A stretch of 64,000 nt of DNA. It comes from Actinomycetaceae bacterium. GTDB lineage: Bacteria; Actinomycetota; Actinomycetes; Actinomycetales; Actinomycetaceae. The DNA lies in the NCBI GenBank assembly GCA_030528145.1, contig JAUMZK010000004.1, forward strand, positions 62,001 through 126,000. The letters are read 5' to 3'. Shown in pieces: positions 8,174 through 17,000 of the stretch (the stretch's first letter is position 1; every line of letters begins with the position of its first letter). The position numbers and the translations under genes are program-made. The notes under the pieces are model-generated. The model was given only the letters and a program-made list of their open reading frames with translations, was not told where the DNA came from and made no database searches.

Positions 8174-9445
8174 TTAGCGCGTTGGACGCAGTACTTCGCG
8201 CCCACCCAGGTAAGGTTGCAAGGCCGAAGGCACATTCACCGAGCCGTCGGCGTTTTGGTGGTTTTCCAAAATCGCCACTATCCACCGGGTCGTCGCCAAT
8301 GTGCCATTAATCGTTGCCACCGGGCGGGTTACGCCCTCGTAGCGTTCCCGAATTTGCAGACGGCGCGCTTGGAATTGGGTGCAATTCGAGGTCGAAGTGA
8401 CCTCCATCCACCGATTTTGGGTGGGGAGCCACGCCTCGCAGTCATATTTGCGAGCGGCGCTAGTGCCCAAATCCCCTGCTGCCGTGTCGATTATGCGGTA
8501 TGGCAGTTCGACCTTCGCCAGCATTTCTTTTTCCCATTCCAAGAAGCGCTGGTGTTCGGCGGCAGCGTCCTCGATTTTGCAGAAGCTGAACATTTCCACC
8601 TTGTTGAATTGGTGGACGCGAATAATGCCGCGCGTGTCCCGCCCGGCCGCGCCCGCTTCGCGACGGTAGCAGGTTGACCAGCCCGCATAACGCAAGGGGC
8701 CGTCCTCAAGGTCAACTATTTCGTCACTGTGATACCCGGCGAGGGCGACTTCGGACGTGCCGGTTAGGTACAAGTCGTCGGCGGGCAGATAGTAAATTTC
8801 GTCGCTGTGTGCGCCCAGGAACCCGGTTCCGCTCATGGTTTGGGGGCTGACCATAGTGGGGGTGGTCATGGGAATGAACCCGGCGTCCTCGGCTTGGTCC
8901 AGTGCCATCGTCAAAAACGCCAATTCCAGGCGTGCCCCCACGCCCTTCAAGTAGTAGAAGCGGCTGCCGGAAACCTTCGCCCCCCGCTTCATGTCGATGG
9001 CGTCCAACCCTTCTGCCAACGCCAAGTGATCTTGCGGCGCAAAACCTTCTGCCGCGAAATCGCGCACTTTCCCAATTTTTGTCAGCTCTACGTAATCTTC
9101 TTCGCCGCCAGCGGGGGCACCGTCCTCGACAATATTCGCAATTGCCATCGCGCTCTCGCGCGCTACCTGTGCTAATTCGTCCGCCCGCGCCTCCAGTTCC
9201 TTGACTTGCGCCGCCATTTCCTTGGCTTTAGCAAGCAGAGCGGGGCGTTCTTCCTGGCTGACTTTCCCGATAGTGCGCGAAAAATCCTTCTGCGCGGCCC
9301 GGGCTTGTTCGAACGCGGTCAAGGCTTCGCGGCGTTTCGCGTCCAATTCCAGGGCTTGGTCTATCAGGTTCGGGTCGGCCCCGCGCGCACGTTGGCTGGC
9401 GCGACCAATTTCCGGGTTTTCAGCTAAAGCACGCAGATCAATCAT
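8174..9445 (-). CDS. serS: serine--tRNA ligase
   Basis: The 423-residue enzyme attaches serine to tRNA-Ser in the cytosol. The N-terminal 110 residues form the long coiled-coil arm (LDAKRREALTAFEQARAAQKDFSRTIGK...). This is followed by class II motif 2 (YRREAGAAGRDTRGIIRVHQFNKVEMF) and motif 3 (GTLATTRWIVAILENHQ). LYLTGTSEVALAGYHSDE is the serine-binding TxE region. The length is normal. The start ATG ends at 9445, nine bases after the stop of the antiporter-like gene on the same strand. Two tRNA-Ser genes lie about 2.3 kb away, but no T-box-like leader is visible. Confidence 0.97.
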   Translation of the reverse strand: MIDLRALAENPEIGRASQRARGADPNLIDQALELDAKRREALTAFEQARAAQKDFSRTIGKVSQEERPALLAKAKEMAAQVKELEARADELAQVARESAMAIANIVEDGAPAGGEEDYVELTKIGKVRDFAAEGFAPQDHLALAEGLDAIDMKRGAKVSGSRFYYLKGVGARLELAFLTMALDQAEDAGFIPMTTPTMVSPQTMSGTGFLGAHSDEIYYLPADDLYLTGTSEVALAGYHSDEIVDLEDGPLRYAGWSTCYRREAGAAGRDTRGIIRVHQFNKVEMFSFCKIEDAAAEHQRFLEWEKEMLAKVELPYRIIDTAAGDLGTSAARKYDCEAWLPTQNRWMEVTSTSNCTQFQARRLQIRERYEGVTRPVATINGTLATTRWIVAILENHQNADGSVNVPSALQPYLGGREVLRPTR

Positions 9446-9454
9446 GCTTCAACT

Positions 9455-10810
9455 TTACAGCACCATGGCGGCAATCCAGCCCGCCACCAACAAGGGCAGA
9501 TTGAAGTGTAAGAACGTGGGTATCACAGAGTCACGCACGTGGTCGTGTTGCCCATCGGCATTGAGTCCCGCTGTTGGCCCCAAAGTCGAGTCAGACGCGG
9601 GCGACCCGGCATCCCCTAACGCCCCCGCCGTCCCCACAATGGAAACTGTTGCTAACGGCGAAAAGCCCAGGCTGACGCAAAGTGGCACGTATATTGCAGC
9701 AATAATTGGCAAGGTACTAAAGGACGACCCAATTCCCATGGTCACCAGTAACCCCACCAGCAGCATGGCGAGGGCGGCCACCCCTTTATTGCCCGCAAAC
9801 ATTTGCGCCACCGCTTGCACCAGTGGATCTATTTCTTTTGTTGCCACCATCACGCTGGCAAATCCTTGCGCAGTTATCATTATGAAGCCGATCAGCGCCA
9901 TCATTTTCATGCCCTGAGTGAACACATCGTCGGCTTCGCTAACCTTAATCGCGCCGCTCAGTAAAAAGACCCCTAATCCGACTAGGGCGCCCACTAACAG
10001 GGCGTCTGCCTGGGAACCTATCAGGTTCATCACCAATTGAATGCCGAAACAACTGAGGATTGCGACCACCGAGACCACCAGGCGGAAGCGGGAAGGTTCC
10101 GGCCACACCGTAGCCGTAGCCGCGGCGTCCTCGTAAACCCGTTTTTTACGGTAACTGAAAAATATGGCAATCAGCAGTCCGCACAGCATCCCCAACGCGG
10201 GAATACCCATCGCGTGAATTACTGAAATATTGTCCACATTCACGCCGGCTTTGTCGATATTGGCCAGCAGGATGTCTTTAAGGAATATTTTTCCAAATCC
10301 CAGCGGCAAGAACATGTACGTGGTAACCAGCCCGAACGTCAGGCAGCAGGTTATCAAACGCCGGTCTAGTTGCAATTTATTCATTATCGACAGCAGCGGC
10401 GGGATGAGCAGCGGGATGAAAGCAATGTGTACCGGGATCAGGTTTTGGCTCATGATGGTCATTGCCACAATGCCGCCTATCATTCCGTACTTCGCCACTG
10501 CTACAGCACGGGCACTGGCACTCGATTCTTCGCCCTCGATCTTGGAAATAAGCCAATTTGCCAGCATTGCCGGGAGCCCACTGTGCGCCACCGCCATCGC
10601 GAAAGCGCCCAACAGCGCATAGGAAAGCGCTATTTTCGCGCCCGCCCCCAAACCTTCCTGGAACGCTACCATGGTGCCGTCCAGTCCCAGTCCGCCCAGC
10701 AGCCCGCCTACTAGCGCCCCTAAAAATAGTGCAATAACCACATGGACGCGCAGTAGAGCTAGAAGGAGCATGACAATTACGGCGACGACTACTGCGTTCA
10801 TAACGTTCAC
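9455..10810 (-). CDS. Na+/H+ antiporter family protein (NhaC-like superfamily)
   Basis: An integral membrane protein of 451 residues with about 11-12 hydrophobic segments. The end of the protein has the conserved stretch AGALGDAGSPASDSTLGPT followed by DGQHDHVRDSVIPTFLHFNLP, which is typical of the YuiF-like branch of the Na+/H+ antiporter superfamily. Members exchange sodium for protons or, in some cases, transport amino acids or organic acids, so the substrate is uncertain. The start has AAGGTGAG about 17 bases upstream, so translation start context is weak. It is followed closely by serS. Confidence 0.85.
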   Translation of the reverse strand: MNVMNAVVVAVIVMLLLALLRVHVVIALFLGALVGGLLGGLGLDGTMVAFQEGLGAGAKIALSYALLGAFAMAVAHSGLPAMLANWLISKIEGEESSASARAVAVAKYGMIGGIVAMTIMSQNLIPVHIAFIPLLIPPLLSIMNKLQLDRRLITCCLTFGLVTTYMFLPLGFGKIFLKDILLANIDKAGVNVDNISVIHAMGIPALGMLCGLLIAIFFSYRKKRVYEDAAATATVWPEPSRFRLVVSVVAILSCFGIQLVMNLIGSQADALLVGALVGLGVFLLSGAIKVSEADDVFTQGMKMMALIGFIMITAQGFASVMVATKEIDPLVQAVAQMFAGNKGVAALAMLLVGLLVTMGIGSSFSTLPIIAAIYVPLCVSLGFSPLATVSIVGTAGALGDAGSPASDSTLGPTAGLNADGQHDHVRDSVIPTFLHFNLPLLVAGWIAAMVL

Positions 10811-11006
10811 AGTAACGAAAACTCACCTTGCAGGACTACGTATTTCACATTATGAGGACGACACCACATTTATGTCTCACATTTCAACACCCCCTCTCCC
10901 ACTTCTCAAAACTGCCCCTAACATGCACTAACGTCACAGATCGCTACCAGATGAATGGCACGAATCCCACGCGCATCTTCTGGGCTCGGTTGTTTAGACT
11001 GTAACC

Positions 11007-11723
11007 ATGAAATTTGGCAATAACTGGGACAACTCCGGACCGTACAATCCTGACCCGCACGGTCGGGCCCCTATCGATCCTTTCCGCACCGGCCGGTACA
11101 ACATCATGCCGGTGGATCAGGCAGTTCACCGAGGACGCCGACCCCTGGTGGATGCTGTTATCCCGGTTGCCTTGTTGTGCCTGGTTATGTGGGTTTTATT
11201 CCTACTTGAAGCCTTGACGGGTATTCCCATGTCCCACATGCTCGGTTTAGCCGCCCAAGATCCCACCTCCATGTGGAATATTGGCACCAGTTGGTTGGTG
11301 CATTTGAATTTTTCGCATATTGCCAACAATTCGGTGCCGTTGCTGATTTTTGGTACGTTGATTGGTCGCGAAGGCCAAGTCCGTTTTTGGTGGGTGACCG
11401 TGGTGGGCATCTTGATTAGTGGTCTGGGGGTGTGGTTGTTTTCCGCGCCAGGCACGTTAACTGTGGGGGCTTCCGGGCTGGTTTTCTCCTACTTTGGCTA
11501 CATTATTGTGGCGGCTTTCGTGGAACAAGACCACACCGAACGTCCCGCCCGCATCAGCATGGCGGTTGTCATTGGTATTTATTACGGCGCGTCAATGTTT
11601 TGGGGATTGGTACCACAGTCGCAGATTTCGTGGCAAGGACACCTGTTTGGCGCCGTGGGGGGCGCGATCGCAGCTATTCTTGCCGAGAGCGCCGAGGCAC
11701 GTCGCAAAGCCCACTTACGTTAA
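11007..11723 (+). CDS. rhomboid family intramembrane serine protease
   Basis: This 238-residue protein has about six membrane segments after a polar 45-residue N-terminus. The catalytic dyad is visible: Ser156 in GASGLVF and His212 in WQGHLFG; His104 and Asn108 in HIANNS line the active site. Rhomboids cleave substrate proteins inside the membrane. The 3' end overlaps the convergent VIT1-like gene by nine bases. Divergent from the antiporter-like gene, it shares with it a 196-base upstream region that contains one GAGGACG motif. Confidence 0.92.
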   Translation: MKFGNNWDNSGPYNPDPHGRAPIDPFRTGRYNIMPVDQAVHRGRRPLVDAVIPVALLCLVMWVLFLLEALTGIPMSHMLGLAAQDPTSMWNIGTSWLVHLNFSHIANNSVPLLIFGTLIGREGQVRFWWVTVVGILISGLGVWLFSAPGTLTVGASGLVFSYFGYIIVAAFVEQDHTERPARISMAVVIGIYYGASMFWGLVPQSQISWQGHLFGAVGGAIAAILAESAEARRKAHLR

Positions 11724-12755
11724 AGTTCCGGTCAGCGTGCCAATAGCCCAAGTGACCCCGGCGGCGCCGAGACCTATCAGTAACTGGCGCAACGCCCTCG
11801 GACCGGGCGCCGCCCCGGAGAGAATGCCCACAATACCGCCACTTATAAAGAGGGCGATGGCTACGAGGGCGGTGGCAGTGCCCATTTGCGCACCCAAGCT
11901 TAAAGGCAGCAGGAATGGGAATACGGGCACGAAAGCCCCGGTGGCAAAAAAGGCAAAACTAGACAGTGCGGCTTTCCAGCCGTCCCCTATTTCTTCGTAA
12001 TTGTGTCCCACCTGCTCTTCTTGTTTTAGTTCCAGGTTGCGCAGAATCTCTTCGGCTAGGGCTTCGGCTTCTTCTGCCCTAACACCACGAGCCCGATAGA
12101 CCAATGCCAGTTCGTTGGCAGCCAGGTCAAGGTGGGCAACGGCTTCACCCATTTTCGGGTCGGGATTGGAGGCTTCTAGGAGTTCGCGTTGGGAACACAC
12201 AGATATGTATTCGCCCGCGCCCATCGACAGCGCCCCAGCGAGCAGCCCCGAAAGACCTGCTGTCAGCACCCCGCCGCTGCCGGCGCCAGCGCCGACGACC
12301 CCCAAAATAAGTGCCAAGTTGGACACCAAACCGTCGTTAGCGCCAAATACGGCGGCGCGGAAGGTTCCAGCCATGGCGGCGCGCTGGCGTCCAGCAAGGG
12401 CGCGCACGACTTCACTGTGAATCCGTTCGTCGGCGGCCATCTGCGCACTAATGTCTGAACTGGCATTTCGCCCTTCGGAGGCTTGCGCCATTGCTAACAC
12501 GAAAATAGACCCGAACGTTTTCGCCAAACGCGACATGAGGCGCGTACGCAAGGGCGGGGTGGGCGCAGGATAGGCGTGTAAACCCAGTTTGTCCAGCCAA
12601 TATTGTTCGTGGCGGCGTTCCGCGTCCGCAAGTTTTATTAGTACTTCGCGTTCTTCGCCCTCGCGTTTTCCGGCTAAATATGCGTAAGTGGCGGCTTCTT
12701 GGCGTTCTGATGCCAAGTGTGCCCGCCACTTACGGATTTCGGTTTTTGTTGCCAC
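11715..12755 (-). CDS. VIT1/CCC1-family metal transporter with ferritin-like N-terminal domain
   Basis: The 346-residue protein starts with a ferritin/rubrerythrin-like helical domain (SERQEAATYAYLAGKREGEEREVLIKLADAERRHEQYW, with E-x-R-H metal ligands). It continues with the VIT domain (FGANDGLVSNLALILGVVGAG, GALSMGAGEYISVCSQREL) and a C-terminal set of membrane helices. Relatives export Fe2+ or Mn2+ from the cytosol or store metal. Length and domain order fit the actinobacterial rubrerythrin-VIT fusion. The start ATG at 12755 is preceded by AAGGAG. It is convergent with and overlaps the rhomboid gene. Confidence 0.93.
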   Translation of the reverse strand: MATKTEIRKWRAHLASERQEAATYAYLAGKREGEEREVLIKLADAERRHEQYWLDKLGLHAYPAPTPPLRTRLMSRLAKTFGSIFVLAMAQASEGRNASSDISAQMAADERIHSEVVRALAGRQRAAMAGTFRAAVFGANDGLVSNLALILGVVGAGAGSGGVLTAGLSGLLAGALSMGAGEYISVCSQRELLEASNPDPKMGEAVAHLDLAANELALVYRARGVRAEEAEALAEEILRNLELKQEEQVGHNYEEIGDGWKAALSSFAFFATGAFVPVFPFLLPLSLGAQMGTATALVAIALFISGGIVGILSGAAPGPRALRQLLIGLGAAGVTWAIGTLTGTLT

Positions 12756-12813
12756 GAACTGAACTCCTTTTTTCGCTGCCAGTCTATCGAAGTTCGCAGC
12801 AAGTTAGCCCCAC

Positions 12814-13122
12814 CTATTTTGACGCGGGGACTTCTTCTACTTCTACGTCTACGTATTGGGGTTCTGGTTCCGAGGTCGTGGTGCTGCCAAACAGACGGCT
12901 TTTTATTTCCTCTGCGACTTTGTCGGTAACTTTTTGCCCCTGAGCGTTTACCACTTCGGTAACTTTGTCCTTGGCGTTACCGGTTACATTTGCAACGATG
13001 GGGTTGGCGCTCACGGCGTCAAATATTTGCGCAACTTTGCCTGCTGGATTTTTCTTAATCTCGCGGCGTGCCCACAGATACGAGCCGAGTCCGCCAAGGA
13101 TTACCCATTTCAGTTTTGCCAT
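12814..13122 (-). CDS. hypothetical small protein
   Basis: A 102-residue protein with a hydrophobic N-terminal segment (KWVILGGLGSYLWARRE), which may be a membrane anchor, then an amphipathic central helix (NAKDKVTEVVNAQGQKVTDKVAEEIKSRL) and an acidic Pro/Glu tail. AGGAGG lies six bases before the ATG, so it is surely translated. Its layout recalls YtxH-like envelope-stress proteins, but I cannot assign a family. It lies 58 bases upstream of the VIT1-like gene on the same strand and may share its transcript. Confidence 0.75.
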   Translation of the reverse strand: MAKLKWVILGGLGSYLWARREIKKNPAGKVAQIFDAVSANPIVANVTGNAKDKVTEVVNAQGQKVTDKVAEEIKSRLFGSTTTSEPEPQYVDVEVEEVPASK

Positions 13123-13259
13123 TTTTCCTCCTGTTTTAGCTTTAGTTTATATTGGTGAGCGCGTGGGTGCCTGGCAGTTGCCTGGGACTTTTACACCGAA
13201 TTACCCACAAGTTGACATACTCTATTCCAGTTTTGGTTCCATCTTGCTACGGTTGATGG

Positions 13260-14048
13260 GTGAGTGAGGTACGGATTTTTACGCCCCGCGGCAAACAGTT
13301 GTCTGCGGACTATGTGGTACCTGTCGATTCGCGCGGGCGGTGCATTGTGTTTGTACACTCGTTTTTGGGCGACCGCCATTCTGCTGGTTGGTTTGACGAA
13401 ATTGGCGCGGTTTACCGCGGCTTGGGCTACCAAACTTTGGCAGTTGATTTGGCGGGTTGTGGTAGCAGCGATGACGATGTGATTTCTTTGGATCACCACA
13501 TTGAGGACGTCCGTTCAGTTGTTTCTTGGGTTTTCGACGAGGGCGCCGCTCGCGTCGGTATTCATGCTCACGGTTTCGGTGCGACTGTTAGTTTGCGGGC
13601 TAATTTGGACCGGATTTCTGCAATGGTTTTGTCTGGTCCAGTTTGTGGTCCTACTGGGGTGGATTGGACGAAGGTTTTTAGTGAAGCCCAGTTGGACCAA
13701 CTAGAAGAGACGGGGTTTGCGCAAATCCCAGGTTCACCAGGTGAGCGGGAAGCATACGTGTTCAGTAAGCAGACGTTGGCAGATTTGACTCTCACTGACC
13801 CGCACGTGTTAACCGAGAAGGTGGCGGTACCGGTGTTGCTGGTTCACGATAGGTCCGACCTCGAAAGTGGTCTGGTGGAACTGTCCCAGCAAGCCTTCCA
13901 CTTGTTCCCTGGGGGGACCCACCTGGAGGTGCTACGCGAAGCCCACTTTGGGGCGGGACCACAGGCACCAGATTCCGGGGCAGCAGAATTTACGCGTCTG
14001 ACGGCCGACTGGTTCAAATACCGTATGCCACCGCGTCCCGTAGACTAG
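13260..14048 (+). CDS. alpha/beta hydrolase fold protein lacking the nucleophile serine
   Basis: This 262-residue protein has the fold markers of serine aminopeptidase/lipase-like hydrolases: FVHSFLGDRHSAGW (oxyanion loop), VDLAGCGSSDDD, VPVLLVHDRSD (acid) and GGTHLEVLREAH (histidine). At the nucleophile elbow, where Gly-x-Ser-x-Gly is expected, it reads HAHGFGATVS, so Ser is replaced by Gly. It is therefore probably not a classical hydrolase. The GTG start at 13260 is the first usable start; TTGACA lies at 13212 but no good -10 hexamer follows. The helicase gene hrpA starts only five bases after it, so the two are co-transcribed. Confidence 0.85.
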   Translation: MSEVRIFTPRGKQLSADYVVPVDSRGRCIVFVHSFLGDRHSAGWFDEIGAVYRGLGYQTLAVDLAGCGSSDDDVISLDHHIEDVRSVVSWVFDEGAARVGIHAHGFGATVSLRANLDRISAMVLSGPVCGPTGVDWTKVFSEAQLDQLEETGFAQIPGSPGEREAYVFSKQTLADLTLTDPHVLTEKVAVPVLLVHDRSDLESGLVELSQQAFHLFPGGTHLEVLREAHFGAGPQAPDSGAAEFTRLTADWFKYRMPPRPVD

Positions 14049-14053
14049 GGTCA

Positions 14054-17000
14054 GTGAAGGGTCGCAGCATTTTTTCTAAGCAGCAGTTAGCAAGGCGCGC
14101 ACGCAGCGTCCCCGAAATCACTTACCCTGCTGAGCTACCAGTTTCGGCTCACCGCGACCAGATCGTGGGCATCCTCGAAAAAAGCCAAGTACTGATACTG
14201 TGCGGCGAAACCGGGTCGGGTAAAACCACGCAGTTGCCCAAAATGTGTTTGGAAATGGGGCGGGGAATAAGTGGGATGATTGGTCATACCCAGCCCCGCC
14301 GCCTGGCCGCCCGCACGGTTGCCGAACGTATTGCGACGGAACTGGACCGCCCATTGGGGGACACTGTGGGATACCAGGTGCGTTTTACCGACGAAGTGGG
14401 TCCTAACACTTTGGTCAAGCTGATGACGGACGGAATTTTACTGACCGAGATTCAGTCGGATCCCCTGCTGCACGCCTACGACACCATAATTGTGGATGAA
14501 GCCCACGAACGCAGCCTAAATATTGACTTCATTTTGGGGTATTTGGCACAGTTGCTGCCAAAACGCCCAGATTTGAAAGTAATTATTACTTCCGCCACCA
14601 TTGACGCCGACCGGTTCTCGCAGGCATTTGCTAATTCCGCAGGCGAAGGTGCGCCCATTTTGGACGTTTCCGGGCGCACTTACCCAGTTGAAATTCGTTA
14701 CCGCCCCTTGCATATGGAACATTTGGTGGAAAAGGGTGGGGACATTGCGGTAATAGCAGAGCCTATCGACCAGGAAACTGGCATTTGTCAGGCAGTGGAT
14801 GAGCTGTTGGAAGAACCCGAGGACGGCGGTCCCGCCGACATCCTGGTGTTTTTGCCCGGTGAACGCGACATTCGCGACACGGAGGCGGCGCTACTAGACC
14901 ATTTGGGGGCGCGCGGCGTAAAAGTGGGGGAAAAACCCAAGGTGGCGGGCGCCCTCGAAATACTGCCACTTTACGCCCGCCTGTCGGCGGCAGAACAACG
15001 CCGCGTGTTTGAACCCCACCACTTGCGGCGCATAGTGTTGGCGACGAACGTGGCGGAAACATCGCTGACTGTGCCCGGCATTAGGTATGTTATCGATCCC
15101 GGTTTAGCGCGTATTTCCCGGTTTTCTTCGCGTACCAAAGTACAGCGTCTGCCCATCGAACCTGTCAGTAAAGCCAGCGCTAACCAGCGCTCGGGTCGGT
15201 GCGGACGCCTGGCTGCGGGGGTGGCGATTCGGCTTTACAGCGAGGACGATTTCGCGGCCCGCCCGGACTTCACCGAACCGGAAATCTTACGCACTTCCTT
15301 GGCGTCCGTCATTTTACAAATGGCATCCCTAGGGTTAGGCGATGTGGCGAAGTTTCCGTTTTTGGATGCGCCCTCGGCGCGCGCAATTCGCGACGGTCGT
15401 GCCCTATTATTTGAGGTCGGCGCGTTTTCTGCCACTGGGAAGTTGACGCGCACGGGGCGTACCTTAGCCCGTCTGCCCATCGACCCGCGCCTGGGCAAAA
15501 TGCTGTTGGAAGCCAACAAGTTGGGGTGCGTTTCCGAAGTGCTGGTAATCGTGGCAGCACTGTCAATGCAAGACATTCGCGAACGTCCTCTGGAGCACCA
15601 AGAAGCCAGCGACCAGGCACACCGGCGTTTTGCGGACACCCGGTCTGACTTTATTACGTACCTGAACTTGTGGCGCTACATCCGGGTACAGTCACGCCGT
15701 CTATCTGGGGCAGCGTTCCGACGGTTAGCGCGCCGCGAATTCCTGCATTACATGCGCATCCGCGAATGGCAGGATGTGGTGGGGCAATTACGTTCTATGC
15801 TGCGGGAACTAAAGATTACGGTTCACCGCCTGGAAATGCCAGAAATTTTTGAGGACGACCCGGACCAAATCGCAGCCGCTTGCGTTCGCCACACCGCAGG
15901 TCCCACCACCACTGACGCCGATTCAATACATAAAGCCATTTTGGCGGGGCTGCTGTCGAATTTAGGCAGTTGGGACGTAGGTAAAAAGGACTACCAAGGG
16001 GCGCGCAATAGTCACTTTGTTTTGTGGCCCGGTTCCGCGTTACGAGGCACCCACCCGGACTGGGTTATGGCCGCTGAACTTGTGGAAACTTCCCGCTTGT
16101 TTGCGCGCACGGTCGCGAAAATCCAGCCAGAATGGGTCGAGCCTTTAGCGAAAAACCTGGTGGCGTCCTCGTACGGAGAACCCTACTGGTCCGCGCGGGC
16201 AGGCGCAGCGATGACCACAGAAAAAATCACGCTGTACGGGATGACACTGATAGCCGACCGCAAACGCAAACTTACCAGCATTGGCGAGGACGAATTGGCT
16301 CGGCAAATGTTCATTCGGTGTGCACTGGTGGAGGGGCAATGGCAGGAACACCACAAATTTATGGAAGCCAACGCGCACACCATTGAGCGCGCACGCGAAA
16401 TTGAGAAACGGCGACGCGAAACTGGGTTGCTCGCCAGCGACGATGCCCTCTTTGCTTTCTTTGACGAACGCATACCTGCCGAAGTGACCGACCAAATCAG
16501 TTTTAACAAGTGGTGGAAAACTGCGCGGCAAACCGACCCGAAATTGCTAAACTTTGCGCTGCGCGATGTGCTCGCGCCAGGCGCCGAAACTGCCGAAAGC
16601 AGCGTCCTCGACAAAAAAGAATTCCCTGACCACCTGGTAATAAATGGGGTAAAGTTGCCCCTCACGTACGTGTTCCACCCCGGCGCCACCGACGACGGCG
16701 TTACCGCCACAGTTCCCATTGAAGTGCTGGCGCGTCTGCGCCCCGAACCCTTCGACTGGCTGGTGCCCGGTTTTTTGGCGGATTTGTGTGCGGGAATTAT
16801 CAGGGCTCTACCTAAAAATCATCGCCGTCAGTTACTACCTGCCCTCCAAGTTGGGTCTGAGCTTGCCCAGTGGCTCCGCCACGGCAACGGCAGCGTGACG
16901 CCTGCAGAAGTAAAGGAAGCTGCCGCCCTCGACAAATCCTTGGCACGCCTGACCAGTTGGTTAGACCAACAAGAACAAGGTAGCGTCGCATCCACGTCAT

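Noticed and set aside
8174-8235. N-terminal extension of the HAD hydrolase gene into serS
   Set aside because: A well-placed AAAGGAG before the ATG at 8052 and the overlap with a conserved gene make the long form unlikely.
8053-9700. T-box riboswitch upstream of serS
   Set aside because: serS follows the antiporter-like gene after only nine bases, and no T-box core sequence or leader terminator was found.
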